DNA of 64,000 nt, taken from contig CBDEFR010000005.1 of assembly GCA_965237505.1 (NCBI GenBank), positions 117,627 through 181,626 of the forward strand. Direction: 5' to 3'. Positions 61,869-64,000 of this stretch are shown piece after piece (the first letter of the stretch is position 1; the number at the start of each line of letters is the position of its first letter). Source of the DNA: NVTR01 sp965237505 (GTDB lineage Bacteria > Pseudomonadota > Alphaproteobacteria > Rhodobacterales > Rhodobacteraceae). The translations under genes were made by a program, and so were the position numbers. Under the pieces are notes generated by a model. It searched no databases and was not told where the DNA came from. It saw only the letters and a list, made by a program, of their open reading frames with translations.

Positions 61869-62909
61869 CTGGGTATCCACTTCGCTCTCGTATCCCCTAC
61901 ATTTGGTTTCCGAGGCTGCGATGACCGCCGACTAGGCCCTTTGTAGGGGACCGGCTCGTGCTGCACCGCCTGCTGGAGCAGTCGGAAGAAAAGCAGGCCA
62001 CGAGCCTGCGAACGGCGGCGATTGAATCGGAAAGTGAACTCGTCGAGATAGTAGTCGAGATGGTCGGCATCGATGGCACCATGGTGGATGCCCAGCCACC
62101 AGCGATCAAGCAGAGCGGCCACGCGATGCACTCGTGGCATGACGATGTGGGCCGGGTCGCCACTGGCGGAAATGGATCTCGGCTGGTGGTCATAGCCCTT
62201 GGTTCGCCAGACCACTGTAGGCTGACCAGCCATCGGTTCGGACGGTCGCGCCAGGCGCCACGGTTGTTTGGACAAACGGGATCAGGCTCCTCGCAGCCAC
62301 ATCCTCGACGCGGCTCATTCGGATCCGGCCAGTGCCCCCGCCCTCGGACTTCCGCCGCAATCGCGACGATCGACTTGGTCTTCGTCTGTCGCCCCACGAC
62401 GCCGGTTTCCCGGCCGCCCACATAGGTTTCGTCCACCTCGACCGCGCCGCCCCAGGAGATCACGCCCCGGCCTCACCATGGCGCGCCGCAACTTGTGCAG
62501 CCAAGCCCAGGCGGTCTGATAACTGCCCAGGCCAAGAATGCGTTGCAGGCCGAGCGCACTGACCCCGTGCTTCTGGTTGGTCACGTACCACATCGCCTGG
62601 AACCAAAGGCGCAATGGCTTTCGAGTGCCCTCGAAGATCGTCCCCGCCGTCACCGATGTTTGACGCTGACACCGGTTGCATCGCAACTGACCCCGCGCCG
62701 TCGGCCAGGCGTCGGTTCCGCAGCAAGACGGGCATCGAAAACCTTCCGGCCAACGAACACGCCCAAGAAACTCCGCACACGCCGTCTCCGACACGAACCA
62801 CGCGTCGAATTCAGTCAGGGTGCGCGGGTAGTCGACCCCGCCTTCGGGATGGGATGCCGGGTTCGCCATCCCAACATATTGACATCACGAGAGCGAAGTG
62901 GATACCCTA
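61869..62909 (-). mobile_element. IS1595-family element, copy 1, about 1.04 kb
   Basis: Ends based on GGGTATCCACTTCGCTCTCG at both sides. Direct repeats TTTCCCGATA at 61859-61868 and 62910-62919 (eight to ten bases depending on the exact border). Opposite orientation to copy 2. Confidence 0.85.
61897..62869 (-). pseudogene. IS1595-family transposase, copy 1, four frameshifts
   Basis: From ATG 62869 (MANPASHPEGGVDYPRTLTEF) the N-terminal zinc ribbon (CPSC ... CNRC) is intact, then four one-base insertions, each lengthening a G run (minus strand) at 62450-62453, 62335-62339, 62196-62198 and 61937-61939, break the ISXO2-like DDE domain (AVEVDETYVGGRETG, TVRTDGWSAYSGLANQGYDH, FTFRFNRRRS). Corrected, it ends GGHRSLGNQM. 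The first 170 residues of copy 2 are free of the first of these errors. Confidence 0.85.
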
Positions 62910-63450
62910 TTTCCCGATAAGCTCAACGTAGCTAGATACAACGAGTAGATCGACTCTACGTTGGTGGTAGTCAACATTCTGTAGTCGTGTTGGGTACCCA
63001 AGGTTCAGAGCTATCCGACCGACGGCTTGGCCCACACCACTATCGAAATCGACCCGAAAAAACTGCGAACTGAGCTGGCGATTAGGATATTTTTCTGGCT
63101 CATATTCAAGCACTGTAAAGTCATGTTGGTCTTCGCGGTCAGCCTCGTTTGGAAAATTCAGCGTGCGCATGAAACTTGGCGTGATCATAGATTGCCCCGG
63201 ATCGCAAACAATGCCTAATTTTCCGTCTGCACCCAACCTGCGCTGGTGATCGGTTGAAATTGCAAAATGCCGCCCACGATATCTGATTCCTGTCGCCGTC
63301 CCAATATGTTGGAATTCATAAACATTGTCATCTCGGTATGACACAAATCGTTGAGCATATCGGCCAAGATGCTTTTGAAGTTCTTTGGGTCTAACAAAGA
63401 GATCGCCAACTTTGATCGACGTCGCGAGAGAAGTTCCGGTAATTCCCAAA

Positions 63451-64000
63451 TAGGGTATCCACTTCGCTCTCGTGATGTCAATATGTTGGGATGGCGAACC
63501 CGGCATCCCATCCCGAAGGCGGGGTCGACTACCCGCGCACCCTGACTGAATTCGACGCGTGGTTCGTGTCGGAGACGGCGTGTGCGGAGTTTCTTGGGCG
63601 TGTTCGTTGGCCGGAAGGTTTTCGATGCCCGTCTTGCTGCGGAACCGACGCCTGGCCGACGGCGCGGGGTCAGTTGCGATGCAACCGGTGTCAGCGTCAA
63701 ACATCGGTGACGGCGGGGACGATCTTCGAGGGCACTCGAAAGCCATTGCGCCTTTGGTTCCAGGCGATGTGGTACGTGACCAACCAGAAGCACGGGGTCA
63801 GTGCGCTCGGCCTGCAACGCATTCTTGGCCTGGGCAGTTATCAGACCGCCTGGGCTTGGCTGCACAAGTTGCGGCGCGCCATGGTGAGGCCGGGGCGTGA
63901 TCTCCTGGGCGGCGCGGTCGAGGTGGACGAAACCTATGTGGGCGGCCGGGAAACCGGCGTCGTGGGGCGACAGACGAAGACCAAGTCGATCGTCGCGATT
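63451..64000 (+). mobile_element. IS1595-family element, copy 2, cut by the window edge
   Basis: Begins TAGGGTATCCACTTCGCTCT at 63451. Its sequence is the reverse complement of copy 1 up to the end of the window. Together the two copies form long inverted repeats around 62910-63450. Confidence 0.88.
63491..64000 (+). CDS. IS1595-family transposase, copy 2, partial
   Basis: First 170 codons of the transposase from ATG 63491: zinc ribbon CPSCCGTDAWPTARGQLRCNRC, GTIFEGTRKPLRLWFQAMWYVTNQKHGVSALGLQRILGLGSYQTAWAWLHKLR, and the start of the DDE domain AVEVDETYVGGRETGVVGRQTKTKSIVAI. The frame is open to the window edge, unlike copy 1. Only the first catalytic Asp is inside the window. Confidence 0.92.
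   Translation, partial: MANPASHPEGGVDYPRTLTEFDAWFVSETACAEFLGRVRWPEGFRCPSCCGTDAWPTARGQLRCNRCQRQTSVTAGTIFEGTRKPLRLWFQAMWYVTNQKHGVSALGLQRILGLGSYQTAWAWLHKLRRAMVRPGRDLLGGAVEVDETYVGGRETGVVGRQTKTKSIVAI

Larger units (their letters stand above)
61682..63450 (-). pseudogene. Trypsin-like peptidase gene broken by two IS1595 copies
   Basis: The middle block (63450 down to 62910) reads LGITGTSLATSIKVGDLFVRPKE...VYEFQHIGTATGIRYRGRHFAISTDHQ with a likely catalytic His, then DQHDFTVLEYEPEKY with the Asp, and runs to SYVELIGK. There IS1595 copy 1 is inserted; removing it restores the frame: IGKTSSENVFQFKTVAEDRYFEDGMSGSPLFEV, with the active Ser in GMSGSP, ending AFWAGS at 61682. The N-terminal block is cut off by IS1595 copy 2 at 63451 and lies beyond it, off the window. 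A chymotrypsin-fold peptidase of unknown role. Confidence 0.72.

Noticed and set aside
61682..62275. A 197-residue protein fusing transposase end and peptidase end
   Set aside because: The fusion results from an extra base in the transposase that removes its stop; the border and target repeat lie between the two parts.
62907..63746. A single 279-residue protein made of IS1595 antisense plus peptidase
   Set aside because: The first part is the opposite strand of the transposase; only the portion before 63451 is the peptidase.
1..64000. tRNA or rRNA genes, prophage, conjugative or known defence systems
   Set aside because: I read for them and saw no convincing tRNA/rRNA sequence, integrase, capsid, relaxase or defence operon other than the Phd-Doc pair.

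Overview
This 64-kb window is chromosomal DNA of an alphaproteobacterium, most likely a member of the Rhodobacteraceae/Roseobacter group. That inference rests on gene content and gene pairs rather than on any marker gene: degP-hflC-hflK-gor-rpiA in one co-directional run, purA with a DUF2842 gene, aspartate aminotransferase next to sdhE, pyrG beside secG, a phaZ/phaC-phaP-phaR locus with PhaR-type operators, FAD-dependent thyX, and several small conserved proteins typical of that family (DUF6524, DUF2065, DUF1194). Bases are GC-rich except in a few accessory genes.

Layout. 1-8.1 kb is intact core: DegP protease, HflKC, glutathione reductase, ribose-5-phosphate isomerase, serine dehydratase, thiamine pyrophosphokinase. 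8.2-12.5 kb is a conserved gene cut by an IS5 and an IS630 copy. 12.5-18.1 kb is core (purA, aminotransferase, XRE regulator, sdhE) with a second IS5 inside a small conserved gene. 18.1-23.3 kb is a nest: ISAs1 inside IS21, itself at the edge of an IS110. 23.3-31.5 kb holds two VOC proteins, a MarR/LdtR-like regulator killed by a third IS5, two DUF1194 paralogs, and a TPR/beta-barrel gene split by an IS1202-like element that itself carries an ISAs1. 31.7-37.9 kb is thyX followed by an unrecognised gene broken by up to three elements. 38-48 kb is core again: cspA, thrS, a hydrolase, the polyhydroxyalkanoate locus and a LysR regulator. 48-59 kb holds a frameshifted DegT-type aminotransferase, an amino-acid-type ABC transporter with an IS630 directly before its first gene, a PhnD-like protein, terB, pyrG, secG and a MATE transporter. 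59.7-64 kb is another accessory stretch: a CTAG-targeting IS5-type element, a Phd-Doc toxin-antitoxin pair, and a trypsin-like peptidase gene broken by two oppositely oriented IS1595 copies.

How it works together. The housekeeping genes are ordinary. The unusual feature is the density and recency of insertion sequences: fourteen elements of at least eight types, most with target duplications still readable, so disrupted genes can be rebuilt on paper. A second layer is about seventeen one-base insertions (three or four deletions), nearly all lengthening a run by one base, including two in pyrG, which is normally essential. These may be sequencing or assembly errors, so frameshift pseudogenes should be read with that in mind; the IS insertions themselves are supported by target duplications. 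I did not find a clearly new biological system. The best leads are the long (14-17 bp) target duplications of two element types, the programmed-frameshift and stop-codon tricks of the elements, a repeated motif just downstream of genes, and the broken peptidase and membrane-protein genes.
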